Source: Tanypteryx hageni
Lineage: Eukaryota; Arthropoda; Insecta; Odonata; Petaluridae
Reading direction: 5' to 3'
Assembly (NCBI GenBank): GCA_028673005.1
Contig: CM054120.1
Coordinates: 73,023,533-73,087,532 of the forward strand
DNA length: 64,000 nt
Position numbers and translations under genes: made by a program. Below the pieces are notes generated by a model, which was not told where the DNA came from, made no database searches, and saw only the letters and a program-made list of their open reading frames with translations. Below are positions 22,782 to 34,200 of the stretch, piece after piece (the stretch's first letter is position 1; the number at the start of each line of letters is the position of its first letter).

Positions 22782-24957
22782 CAGTGCTCTTCTGAGCTTC
22801 AGGAATTTAATTGAATGTATTTATCCTCTAACTAAAAATAAGTAATAATCCTCTATGACCTGGGCCGTGCCATGGGTACATGCCGTCCGTGCGCAATGTA
22901 GAATTTGTCATCCCCAATTAATTTTTTAAAATATTGCAGCTCTAGAAAAAAGTAGATGCGAACCCACAACAATTGTATTAACATATTTATTAGTTACTAA
23001 TGTATATATTACTAACATTTTTAACAATGCTGAGCAAAAATTAAAATGTTATCATATACAACAAACAGTTACACAGTTTTTTTGGTTACATGGTTACAGT
23101 TTATCAAATACATTATTTTAATAAACACTTACTTTGCGAGCTTTAATATTAGAAAAGTGTTTTATGATATCATCTATTTCTAAATTCTTGCAAAGCTCAT
23201 GTTCTCTAGAAATAACAGATCAAGATGAAAGCTGATCATGTTTCATGGATGATCGTAAATATTTTTTTATTATTTTTAATTTAGAGAACGACCTTTTTCC
23301 AGATGCAAGTGTAACAGGAAGGGTCAATAATATATGTAGTGCCACTGAGACGTTTGGAAATGTTGTCGCTAGATTATTTTCTACCATATACTATAAAATC
23401 TCAATTATATTCATGTTAGGGGCCAAAAATGTTCGCAATACTTCTTATTCATTCAACAGATTTATTGTGCTGATATCAAATTCATTTCTTGTAGCCTCAC
23501 TCAGTTTGATCTCCAAATCTGTTTGAAACTACAGTTTATCTTCTTGGCCATAATTTATTATAATTATGGATATTGTATAAAAAATGAAAGTTTTGTTATG
23601 ATCCTCTAGCTGGGTAAATCTTTCTATAACAGAAGAAATTGTGGTATCTAAAATTTTGAAAAAGAAATGTATTTTAAAATTTTTCTTTGTATTTGATATC
23701 ATCTCATCAGATAATTCATAATCAAAATTTCTTTTCTTCTTTCGCTGTCGAAGGGCTGTTACTTCTGGAAAATTAGATTCAGTGTCTAAATTTACAGCAA
23801 TCTCTCTGACAGTTATCAAAATGACATTAAAACCTTCGTCAGATCTTAACTGCCTAAAATATTGAATGAGATCTTTTGACACATTAATATATTTGTGAAT
23901 ATTTAAACTTGACTTTTGCATGATTTTACTGACTACGTTAACTCTCGATGAAATTTTATACCAAATAACTACTGAACAAATGAATTATATCATTAAATTT
24001 TCATGCCAAGGGATTGTACCATTTGTTTTGTGTTTAAGTCATGATTTTCATCTGAAAACATTTCAAACAATGCATCGTAAATTTCTGGTAAATTGGATCT
24101 TAATAGTTTTATAGCTCATATCCTGCTTTCTCATCTTGTATCAGAGAGTGGTTTTAATATCAGAATATTTACATATTTTTTCATAATCTGCCATTGGTGC
24201 ATAGAACAAGAGAAGAAATTATACACTTCTTGAACTGTTACAAAGAAATTGATTGATTTGTTAGTGATATTAGCAGAATCATTCACAACGAGGTTAAGAG
24301 TGTGAGCAGAACATGGCACAAAGAAAGCTCTGAAATTTATATTTAACAACTGAACTGACCAGAACCAACGGCAACAAATTAGATGGTAAACACTCTTTAA
24401 TTTAAACTATAATGTAAACTGCAATTCTCGTTATCAATATAAATGGTTCCTTACAAAGCATGCCTTTTAGTATGATTGTGATTAACAAAAAACTTGTTCT
24501 GGAAAAGAGCGAATAATTTTCTTTATTTTTCAAACAAACCATAATAATCAAATATTTAGAAATAGATGATATCATAAAACACTTTCCTAATATTAAAGCT
24601 CGCAAAGTAAGTGTTTATTAAAATAATGTATTTGATAAACTGTAACCATGTAACCAAAAAAACTGTGTAACTGTTTGTTGTATATGATAACATTTTAATT
24701 TTTGCTCAGCATTGTTAAAAATGTTAGTAATATATACATTAGTAACTAATAAATATGTTAATACAATTGTTGTGGGTTCGCATCTACTTTTTTCTAGAGC
24801 TGCAATATTTTAAAAATTTAATTGGGGATGACAAATTCTACATTGCGCACGGACGGCATGTACCCATGGCACGGCCCAGGTCATAGAGGATTATTACTTA
24901 TTTTTAGTTAGAGGATAAATACATTCAATTAAATTCCTGAAGCTCAGAAGAGCACTG
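22782..24957 (-). mobile_element. ZMYM-type hAT element with 404-bp inverted ends
   Basis: Both ends start CAGTGCTCTTCTGAG and the inverted match runs 404 bp (22782-23185 with 24554-24957), far longer than usual hAT ends. The left flank TCCCAATA and bases GCCCAATA starting eight positions beyond the right arm (24965) match at 7 of 8, hinting at a duplication with an extra CGAGGATG at the right end. Between the arms is a broken minus-strand transposase. The arms contain the 3' end of that gene, so the coding tail is present in both orientations. Confidence 0.8.
23186..24380 (-). pseudogene. ZMYM1-like (TTF-type) hAT transposase, broken
   Basis: The minus strand from about 24349 reads FFVPCSAHTLNLVVNDSANI and VQEVYNFFSCSMHQW, matching the P C.AH.LNLV..D and FF..S..RW blocks of ZMYM1/TTF-type transposases. 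A gap or rearrangement follows. A 130-codon frame (23921-23529) contains LIQYFRQLRSDEGFNVIL and ALRQRKKKRNFDYE, and then, across a stop, LHILLTLPVTLASGKRSFSK precedes LKIIKKYLRS, the hAT dimerisation region. The last residues (EIDDIIKHFSNIKARKVSVY) lie in the left inverted arm and recur on the plus strand in the right arm. Several stops make it inactive; the N-terminal TTF finger is missing. Confidence 0.85.
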
Positions 24958-25106
24958 CGAGGATGCCCAATATACAAATAGAACACTTCGCCTCACTTTC
25001 ATTACGCCCAACATTGAAACAAGGAAACTTGGATTTCAGTTCACTGGAGAATTTACACTTCCTCTTAAGTGATGCCATTCTTTCAGAGGGGTTAGTTTCT
25101 GGTTTA

Positions 25107-25197
25107 TTAACACGTTCAACCCAGCGTGGGTCACTGGTGAGTCACAACTACATCATTCTGTATGGCGGCATGACCCACGCCGGGTTGAACGTATTAA
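25107..25197. mobile_element. 83-bp palindromic TTAA-flanked MITE
   Basis: A unit at 25111-25193 is bounded by TTAA on each side (25107-25110 and 25194-25197). Its ends are 23-bp inverted repeats with two mismatches: CACGTTCAACCCAGCGTGGG at the left, and a right end whose complement reads TACGTTCAACCCGGCGTGGG. The loop is under 40 bp. TTAA targets suggest piggyBac mobilisation. The whole unit can fold as one hairpin, a miniature size for a MITE. Confidence 0.75.
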
Positions 25198-26183
25198 AAA
25201 CCTATTAAAACTAAAATAAACTATTTAATTGTTAGTAAACTTACTATATAGGTATATAGTAATTTTCGGTTATCTACATTGTAATAACTTACGTACCACA
25301 TTTATTCAGCTTAAAGATTTTCTTTCAAGTAAAAATGGCAAAAGAAGGGTGCAAATTGAGGGAAAAGGAAAAATGGCTAACCTGATTGTACTTTTAAACC
25401 TGTTCATTTGTTACAGTAAGACTAACAATAAAATCAGTGTTAAAAGAGCTAAGTTTATAAAAAGTATATCTATTTATTCATTGACTTAAACAGCACACTT
25501 TTTTAATAATAATAATATTAAAATATGTGCCGAATTAAAATGCTAGTATGTATAGTATGCTTGGATCTCCATTACATTCCCCACATTACATTTGTCTGGA
25601 AAACTGTACATAGACAAAGGTATATTTACTTCAGGAACATTATACTTTTTCAAAGCCTGAATATTGTTCATTTTTTTTTTCACCTCTTGAGCTATGACTA
25701 TTATATAATATATGCCGTAACTTCGTCGGATTCCTCTGTTAACCTGGAATTTGGAAGAACCTTTTTCTCAACGTCATCAGTATCCTTTTTTGTCACCAAT
25801 TGTTAAATTAATGGATGGATAAAAACTTGCTAAGTTGGCCACAAAGAATATGCCAATGTACTAATAGCTAATAGCTTCAATTCAATGATTAATGAGGGGT
25901 TCAGCCACTGACTGAACTCGATCTATTATCGCCTCAGATGCTTTTCAAGTACACTGTAGCATGTATGCCTAGGGTTGCCAACTTTTTGTATCTCCAAAGA
26001 TGGACATCTTAAACTTTTAAGTAATGAAAATAAATAGTGATATAATAAATGGGAAGGAAGAAAGAAGGTGGTTAATTTTATCGATCAAGTTTATAGATTT
26101 TTTTTTCTAGGATTGATACCATACAGGAGCCTTAAATGTTAATATGCATAACCATGTTAATTTAAAACTAATAAATTACAAGG
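25198..26183. other. AT-rich anonymous DNA
   Basis: Nearly 1 kb with only short hydrophobic or lysine-rich frames. On the minus strand at 25800-25530 there are fragments reading SDEVTAYI and PLSMYSFPDKCN in shifted frames that could be decayed coding sequence, but I do not recognise a family. Confidence 0.35.
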
Positions 26184-26460
26184 GAATACACCAGAGGCAG
26201 ATTAGGAACAGGTGGAGCCCTGGGGTAACACAATCAATCACAAGGGGCCACCTTCAATATAGTAAAATATTAATGTATAGTTACACACACCAAAATAATT
26301 AGCTCATATATAAATCAGTTTTATTCTGAATAATAATAGTAAGAAGTATGTTTAAATGCACAGTATAACATTTGTTATGGAGTCTTGGGGCCCCTCATGC
26401 CTGGGGGCCCTGGGGCAACTGCCCCTTTTGCCTTTATGTTAATCTGCCACTGGAATACAC
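26184..26460 (+). mobile_element. 261-bp hAT MITE with 8-bp duplication
   Basis: The element is 26192-26452. The ends are CAGAGGCAGATTA and the complement of CAGTGGCAGATTA, one mismatch in 13. Flanks are a perfect GAATACAC duplication (26184-26191 and 26453-26460). Inside, near the right end, is a GGGGCCCC/GGGGGCCC-rich stretch. There is no coding capacity. Confidence 0.9.
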
Positions 26461-27200
26461 ACAAACATATTAAAAACTATGACATCTTTATGCTTAGATG
26501 CCATGCTATTAGGCTTGAAGCATTAAATGGGATTCAGAAATATTGTAAATATATCATCAGGAAAATCTGCTACCTATATAATAGCCAGTTGTGATTTTGA
26601 ATATGATGCTCGTCTGTGGCAAATTTGGGTTTAACGTAAAAAACTCCAGAATGGAAAGCAGGATTTAGACAATTTTTTTGCAATGTACTGGGATCTACCT
26701 CTTGTACATTTTAAGCATATCATCATCTTTCATAAGGACATCGGTTCAATTCCAGTAGCATTATTTTCTCTATTTGTTTAACATGGGGATTAGTGTAGCA
26801 TATTGATCATTTCATATTAAAACTACTTAGAATCATCATAAGAATTGACAACTTGAAACACAGAACACCTAAAAGAACAAAATATCATTTTCCTGCCATT
26901 GGTTTATGAATACCCTTGAATCAGTCCAATGTTTAGCTTTTATTTCGTAAATATGACACATTTTTACATGAAAACTTTTCATTGTCAAGGTGATTTGCAT
27001 AGTTGTTGGTTTCATGAAAATGCATATGATTGACTGGGATTATGAACTGCCGTGTCCACATATTTTCAAAATTTCTACATTATTTTTAAGTTAAAACAAT
27101 ATGAAAGATAACAAAAATAAAGAGTAAATATTCCATAATTCATTGATATTGTGTTAATGAGTGCTCCTAAGTCAGATATAGAGATTAAAGTTGCTGAACC
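26461..27200. other. AT-rich anonymous DNA
   Basis: No gene or terminal repeat seen in about 740 bp. Confidence 0.4.
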
Positions 27201-27979
27201 TTAACCCTTAGTTAGTCGCGTGAAAAAAAGTTCCGTAATTAGTTTCAAAAATCATGCATCGGGCTTGATAGAATACGTGGAATTCTGCGTCAAAGAAGTC
27301 ATCCTCGGGTCAATTCTTCGACAGCAATTTCTAGAGAGACCACGTGCGTTTGTTTGTTACTTTTATTGCAGGTAGAAAACGGTTGCATGTGTGCGGCCGA
27401 AGTAAGAAAACACCCGGAGAATTCCGAAAAGAGGGAAAAAGGTAAATTGGAGGGGGGAGAGGGGGAGGGGGAGAGGGGAGGGGGAGATGGGAGGAAGAAG
27501 CGTAACCAACCTATAGTGAAAATTAGTGAAGTAAAAATGTATCATAAGAGAACTAGTGTTAAAACAATGAAATACTGCTTATCAGGAAAATTATTTGTAT
27601 TTCTGATGTGATAATAATAATCTGTATTGCGTTTAACCCTTCTAGACCAATAGAGAAAAAAGCAACAGGTAGAGGAATGTCAAAATAAAAGCAACTTTTT
27701 TAACCTCATATATACATAACAAATGGATACACACCAAAATAGCACATTAAAATAGTTTAATTTTCTCAATAATTACAATATTTATACTATATGTATAAAT
27801 ATAAAAATATCAAAAATAACAAATTAAAAAAAAAACAAAGAAATGCTAATTTCTCTTCTAGAATGTCAGTTTCGAAGGTAGAACAAGTTTGGGTTAGATT
27901 GACAATACATTTCTTTAGATATTGACGAAAAAACATTGCTTGGGGTCATATTGACCCCACGCGACTAATTAAGGGTTAA
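27201..27979 (+). mobile_element. 771-bp piggyBac-like MITE
   Basis: TTAA at 27201-27204 and 27976-27979 flanks 18-bp inverted ends, CCCTTAGTTAGTCGCGTG at the left and a right end whose complement reads CCCTTAATTAGTCGCGTG. The TTAA-CCC...GGG-TTAA format is canonical for piggyBac. Just inside the right end is the palindrome GGGGTCATATTGACCCC. Inside there is a G-rich tract and an 85-codon frame (27354-27611) of low complexity, but no transposase. Confidence 0.9.
27449..27490 (+). repeat. G-rich tract, potential G-quadruplex
   Basis: Runs of four to six G separated by single A or AGA occur over about 42 bp, inside the 771-bp MITE. Enough G-runs exist for intramolecular quadruplex formation on the plus strand; function unknown. 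Confidence 0.8.
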
Positions 27980-28969
27980 TGACTTTGAGTACATTTTCTG
28001 AATAGCTGAATAATTCTTCAGTCTTTGATTAAAAATAGAAAAATAAAATTTATTTTAATAAAACAACATTTTATATGCAAAAAAGCAAAAATAAATCTCA
28101 TAATAATATGTTCCATAAAGTCAAAATAGTTTTGGGCATATAAAAGTTGGCTATCGTAATATTTAAAAAAATACATTAATGTTTCTTTTCCACACAAATG
28201 ACCAGAAATATTTTTACTTTCTGGAACACTAAATTATGTGAATTTTATATCTATTGTTTACTTTTTAATACATGCAATGGTTGACTTGATTAGTTTTTTC
28301 TTTACATTTTATTTTTATTTAATATTAAAGTCATGCATACCGTCATTCTTGATGGGCAATTACATTAGTTTTTATATTCAACTTGAGATCATTGAACTTA
28401 ATAGCTATGTGGCTGTGAGCTAATGAAGAGGGCAAAACTCATGCAATCTCTTTAAATAATAAGTTAAGAAATCTGGTCATGCTCGAGTAATATGAACTAT
28501 TTATGACTGACTGTAAAGCTATTTTTAACAATTTTTCCAAGTAGGTAGAAGATTGAAATTTGTTAGGAAAGTTTGCCTCTTATAGTAAATGCCATTTACT
28601 ACAATAAATCTTCAAAGAAGACCAAAGTTCAACTCCAGTAGATAATTTCTCTTTTCCATAAATTTATACGTAAAAATTGATTTTTTAACTTTTCCTCTTT
28701 TGCAAATAAAAATTAGAAGTTATTGACCTACAATCTTTGGACCTGGATCGTTTTAAAGAAAAATAAATAATGTTTTTTTATTTTTACTGTCGCATTTTGC
28801 ATATGATACAAAATCGCTCAAGTTCTACATTTAAATAATATTTACTGTAAAATTTTAAGCTTTTTAATGATATGTTCCCTTACCGACCGTGTCATTGTTA
28901 AACCTCAAGATTTTATTGTCGTCTTAATCCTTATACTATATACATAAGGAAAGTGTGCTTTGATTGCTT
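27980..28969. other. AT-rich anonymous DNA
   Basis: No supported gene. The plus frame 28238-28423 is phenylalanine/isoleucine-rich and accidental in look. Confidence 0.4.
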
Positions 28970-29190
28970 TATTAGAGGAGGGAGGGAGAAAAAAGGAGAG
29001 AGACAGGAGGAGAGAGGGAATAAAAGAGAAGCGAGAGTGACGGAGGGAGACAGAAGGATAGATAGATAGATAATCGTCTTTATTCGGGCAAAATTTAGAC
29101 CATAAGGTCCATTCTTACATTTAACCCTTCGTCAATATAATAAATATAAAAGGAGGGAGGGAGGAGAAGGGAGGGAGAGGGAGAAATATA
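28970..29190 (+). repeat. Purine-rich low-complexity block with a LINE-like tail inside
   Basis: GGAGGGAGGGAG-type purine repeats lie at 28975-29055 and again at 29150-29185. Between them, (GATA)n passes into ATCGTCTTTATTCGGGCAAA and ACCATAAGGTCCATT, which looks like the inverted 3' end of a LINE with its microsatellite tail. The LINE reading is tentative. Confidence 0.45.
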
Positions 29191-29642
29191 TAGATAATGT
29201 TCCTTATTGCCTCCAAATAAAAGTAACTTATTTACTCTGTCTTGAATGGGTTGGCTGTCATAGTGGATGCTTCAAGTTTTTTTTCTATGGCCAACAATGA
29301 ATTTTGGTATCTATTTTCCTATATCCCAATGTTTTGCAGTTGAATAAACATCAGATTTTACTAAGTGGACACTGGTATCTGTCATAGTTACCACTATTTT
29401 TTTCCATGATGAATGAATAAAACTGAACATATATTTCATAGGAGAGCTATGTTTTTCTTTTAATTTTAAGAGTTACTTTTAAATGGAGCAACTTGAAGAT
29501 TCTATATTATTAATTTAATTTATTATAATTTTGTGTATGAAAAGAGGCCTCACGATTAATAGTGATGTCTGAATGGGGCATGACCATTAGTAATAATGTT
29601 TGAGTGGGGTACGATTTGAAAAAGGTTGAGAAACAGTGCACT
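29191..29642. other. Anonymous DNA ending in a hAT-like terminus
   Basis: No gene. The last bases, AAAAAGGTTGAGAAACAGTG (29619-29638), resemble the right end of hAT-Charlie elements (complement CACTGTTTCTCAACC), but I found no left partner. Confidence 0.3.
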
Positions 29643-29960
29643 TTATGGTCTTGGAAGACAAAAACCCTCTGTGGATAGATTTCTATCCCAATGAGGCTGA
29701 TACAGAGAAGGAAATATTGGACTTACTCTTATTGTTGCAGGAGTGCCACCTTGGTGAGAATTTGGAAGAATGATGCCAGGCAAAAGAAGAGAATTATGCC
29801 CTCTCAGGACAAGAATGCACCTGCCATCCATAAGCGACATCTCATCTACCGAAGGAAAATCTGCTGAAGTCACATTGTGGAGTGGTGGAAGAGGGACTGC
29901 ATCATGAACCTCACAAAGCGCAGTAATCCATGGGAAGCAGGGTGTAGGCAGAAACTCCTA
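29643..29960 (-). pseudogene. Possible exon or gene fragment, unassigned
   Basis: The minus frame reads ADFPSVDEMSLMDGRCILVL and RGHNSLLLPGIILPNSHQGG, with ordinary amino-acid composition for coding DNA, unlike the poly-AT frames around. It runs into ACAATAAGA followed by GTAAGTCC near 29728, a plausible donor. A leading extension (LCEVHDAVPLPPLHNV) is open upstream. I do not recognise the family. It could be a single exon of a host gene, a processed fragment or chance. Confidence 0.25.
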
Positions 29961-30370
29961 GGTTGAAATTATTTAAGATCTGTAGTAACCTGACTTTACT
30001 CAGGAGTTCTTAACTTGGTGCTCGTGAGCATCACTCTGTGCCCGAGCAGTCTGCCGTTTGCCTACAATGCTTAAAATCGCACCAGCGAGCACCAAGACTT
30101 TAACTTTTTGAGCCATTTTCTTTCTAAATGCAGTAAAATGCTTGTTCAATCAACAGACTTGGGAAATCATGGAAAATTAAGAGTCTTATGAAAAACATCT
30201 TTAACATGGACTTGATTACAAAAGAAACTATCTCTCTTTAGATTTAGAAATCATTTGATATAAAAGATGAAAACATGGTGAGACAGCATCGGTAAATTTG
30301 AAAACGTAATAATGTTTAGGGATTGAAAGACTGCCTGTTTAGCGTGTGTTTATGTGTATGTATTTTTGGC
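29961..30370. other. Anonymous DNA
   Basis: No gene seen. AGGAGTTCTTAACTTGGTGC near 30002 resembles a hAT-type end but has no partner. Confidence 0.3.
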
Positions 30371-30580
30371 AAATCAACCTCTTGGATTAGCCATAGCTCC
30401 TTCCACACTGAATGCACTAAAAAGGGAGTAGGGAAACATGGTGCAGGCATTAGCATACTCTTAATGAAGAGCACCATGGGGGCAAATGACTTAATGTCCC
30501 TTCTGAAGGATGGAATGCTGACTCTCCACAGACCCCTCAAACCACAAACAGGGGGCTGGGCAGCCTTAGAAAAATCCTAC
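30371..30580 (+). repeat. SINE-like repeat A, forward copy of a palindrome
   Basis: It aligns in inverted orientation with 30783-31004 and directly with part of 32361-32545. Shared landmarks are AATCAACCTYTT, CATAGCTCCTTCCACA, GGAGTAGGGAAA, GAGCACCA and TTAATGTCCCTTC. On the other strand it contains GGAAGGGACRTTAAG, reminiscent of conserved central parts of SINEs; that resemblance is not proof. Confidence 0.75.
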
Positions 30581-30587
30581 GTTCTAA

Positions 30588-30765
30588 GGATATACTCCCT
30601 ACTATGTGTATCCAGAACAGGGAATCTGACGCAGGGGTGATTTGGGTATGCCAATTCTCTGCTTTGAATTGAACTCTCCAGAAACTTAATTTCACCTCCA
30701 GACTTCTTTCCACAGCTGTATTTATGATAGTACACACCAATAAAGAGCATTGATAAAAGGGAACT
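30588..30765 (-). repeat. Dispersed repeat B, copy 1
   Basis: It aligns with 41417-41585 in the same orientation. Shared landmarks are TACTCCCTACTATGTGTA, CCAGACTTCTTTCCAC, and GCTGTATTTATGATAGTA. Here it forms the loop between the two arms of repeat A. Minus-strand frames of the two copies share YYHKYS.GKKSGGEIK, so the family may once have coded or the match may merely reflect DNA homology. Confidence 0.8.
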
Positions 30766-30782
30766 GGGCACGAATCCTGCAA

Positions 30783-31004
30783 AAGTAGGATTTTTTCCAA
30801 GGTTGCCCAGCCCCCTGTTTGTGTGGTTTGAGGAGACTGTGCAAATTCAGCGTTCTGTCCTTTGGAAGGGACGTTAAGCCGTTGGCCCCTCTGGTGCTCT
30901 TTGAAATGAGTAGGCTAATGCTAACACTGGATTTCCCTCCTCCTTCCCCTGAGGATGTTCAATGTGGAAAGAGCTATGGCAATAACAATCGAAAAGGTTG
31001 ATTA
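30783..31004 (-). repeat. SINE-like repeat A, inverted copy
   Basis: Reverse complement of 30371-30580 with clear divergence. The two copies together with repeat B between them make a 634-bp imperfect palindrome. Confidence 0.75.
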
Positions 31005-31257
31005 GACTGTTAGGCAGTAATGACAACATTTTCTATGACGACACAATCCATACTTAATGGCTGAAATGGAGTTAAAAGTTGGGAGTTTCATTTTGTTATG
31101 TAACTTTGATTTCACAATGTTCATGTGACTGATCAAGCATTCTACATCAGCATTGGAATAAGGAAATGAAAGCAATGTTAATGCTGTTACCTGTGATTCC
31201 ATTCTTTCATACTATATCAAAATTAAATTTACCAATTACAATTTCTCTTGTGTTAAG

Positions 31258-34200
31258 TTGTCAACTGACATTAGTAGTTCAACTTTAAAAATTGGTGCAG
31301 ACTATAGTCTTCTTAAAGTTCTTAATAAAGGTGATACTCTGCCTAGTGTTGTTTGTGTTAGGCAATTTTATTTTCGTAATTTAAAACCTGATAAAACAGA
31401 AAATAGTGTCTCTACTGCTGTAATGTCTGCTCCAGCTGATGCATCAGCTCCTGACACTGACCTTGTTAATGAAAGTCCTGTCTCAAGTCTTGGTGCTGTT
31501 ACAAATGATTGCTGTGCAAATAACAAAATTATTACTTGTTCAAAAAACAGACTAGCGAAGCCCAAGGGACACTGAATGAGCAACAAAAGGAATTTGACAA
31601 TCCTACTATAAGCAGTAATAACATGCAGCAAAATGCTTTTATTGTGTTACTTGTCAATGATCAGTGCATCAGAAATAAGTTACTTGAAATGGATATTACA
31701 ATTGACTCTGAGAGATTTGATGTTATCTGTATGTATGAGCATTAGCTCACAGATGAGGAGTTAAAATGTTTTAAAGTCTCTGCTTATAATGTTGTGGATG
31801 CATTCTGTAGAACTAATTTAAATAAGGTGGTGTCTTGTGAAAGAGCATCTTGTTGTTGACACCATAAATTTACCTTACAAGTATCTGATTGAAGAATGTG
31901 TTTATCATTTTGGTTATGGATAGGTATTCTATTATACTTTCATTGTATTGGTCCCCCCTCAGTAGTTTTCAGCATTTCTTGCAGAAAGTGGGTATTCTTT
32001 TAGATCTAATATTTAGCTGTGCTAATAACCAAATTATAATTATTACAGGTGATTTTAACATAGATATGTTAACAGATAGCAACAACAAAAATGACTTTCT
32101 TCATCTCTTAGGTTCTTTAAATTTAACAACTTTTAATAATGATCCTACTCATATCACTAATCATTCTGAGGCTCTATTAGATAATATAATTTCTAACTAT
32201 GACTCCACTTTAGTGAATACTCATTTGATAAATTCTGATTTATATGATCATTTCCCTGCCACTTCTAATTTTTCCATCAAGACATCTCTATCAGTTGCTT
32301 TTCACCTCTCTGAACTTAATATTGTACATTTTTTAAATTTACTTGTAGATGAGAATTGGTTAGTTTGTTTGCTAATCAACCTCTTGAATTATTATAGCCA
32401 CTACTCCTTCCACACCAAACACATACAAGGGAAGAGGGAAACCTGGTGCTGGAATTTGCCTATTCTTTATGAGTAGTAGTTACCAAGGAGGAGGCTAACT
32501 GCTTAATGTCCCTTCCAAAGAACGGAGTACTGATTTGTGTGGTGCTGAGAATTGGTCTGATGCTTATAAATGTAAATGACTTTAATGATAGTTTTAGTCA
32601 TTTTTATGAAAAATTTTTATTCTACCTGAATGTTTCTTTCCCCCTTACTGATAGGATATTATTTCCACGTCATTCCAAAAAGAGCTGGATTAATAACGAC
32701 CTTTGTGAACTCACTTCTTATTTGAAGGATTTTCCCTTTATTGTAATTCAAGCAACAATACTGCAGCACTAACTCAATATAAATAATTTAAAAGACAATA
32801 TCACAACTTTATTAATGCTGCTAAACATACTAATAATAATATAAGACTCCTAAATGCTGATAACAAAACTAAGGAAACCAGGAAAATTATAAATAGCTCG
32901 AAGAATAATAGATATTCCCATTCACCACTGAAACACATGGGTCATTTGGATGAATTTATTAATGATTTATCACTTTTGGTATCCAGTTTTAACGAGCATT
33001 TTAACCATTTACCAGTACCTTCTATTCTCATAGATTCTGCTGATTATTTATCAAAATATTCCAAAATCATCAAAGCCTTTCTTTCTTTCTTTCTCTGTTA
33101 TGAAATGGACCTCAAAAACATTTTGCAGAATTTAGGTTCCAATTTTAATTCACTTATTGATGAAATACCTAAGTCTATCATTTGTTTTTCATTTAACTTT
33201 AACTTAGTTTCTTATTAATGAGTCATTAGAAGGTATCTTTCCATAACCACAGAAGGCATCTAAGGTTATTCCTCTATTTAAGAAAAAAGGTAGTATACAT
33301 AATTTAAATTCTTATTGGCCTAATAGTATCTGTTATCAATCAATTTGGAAAAATATTTTTAAAGTTTTTTTTAAGGAAGGTTACTCCTCTACTTAGAATA
33401 ATGTCAAATTCTATCTACACTTCAGCATGATCTTAGACAAAACAGGTCTACTTCTACTGCTATTTATCAAATAATCAATCATATATTGACTGTACTTGAT
33501 AATGAAATGGAAGTTTTTTGACTTTTCGAAAGCATTGGATAGAATTGATCATCAGCTCCTATTGGAAAAACTGCATAGGCTTGGCATTTGAAGTTTATAC
33601 AATAAGTGGATTGAGTCTTACTTATGCAAGAGATGTCAGCATGTAATAATTTGAAATAATAGTAAAAAATATCTCTCCAGGAGTGGTTGTAAGTCATAGT
33701 ATTCCACAGGGCTCTGTGTTAGGCCCTGCTAATTTTTGTTATAGGTTAATGACCTCCCAAACTGTATTCCTCTTACTAATGGTATAAATCCTATACTTTA
33801 TACTGATGATACGAATTTTATTCTTTCCTTATATTGTTTTGATGGCTTGTTAAATAATGGTAAGTTGGTTGCTCAGCTTTTGAAAAATTGTAGTCTACAT
33901 TACTTTCTAACCCTCAATGTTGACAAATCACAGCTGATTTAGTTTTCAAATGCTAATAAACCTTGTAAAATGCTTTCCATTTGTAATAATGAGAATGCTA
34001 TTCCCCAAGTGTAAAAGTACAAATTTTTTGGGAGTCTATGTTGATTTTCATATTTTATGGGAGGTTCATATTCGTAATTTTGCTAGTAAGCTTAGTTTTA
34101 TGTTTCCTTATAAGGTCTATTAGATCCACTGTCTGATAATGTTCTTTTAATGTTATATTATGGTGAATTTTACTCATATTTAATATAGAGTATACTTTTT

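Noticed and set aside
27354..27611. 85-codon frame rich in E, G and K inside the piggyBac-like MITE
   Set aside because: It translates the purine/G-rich low-complexity tract. No sign of a real protein.
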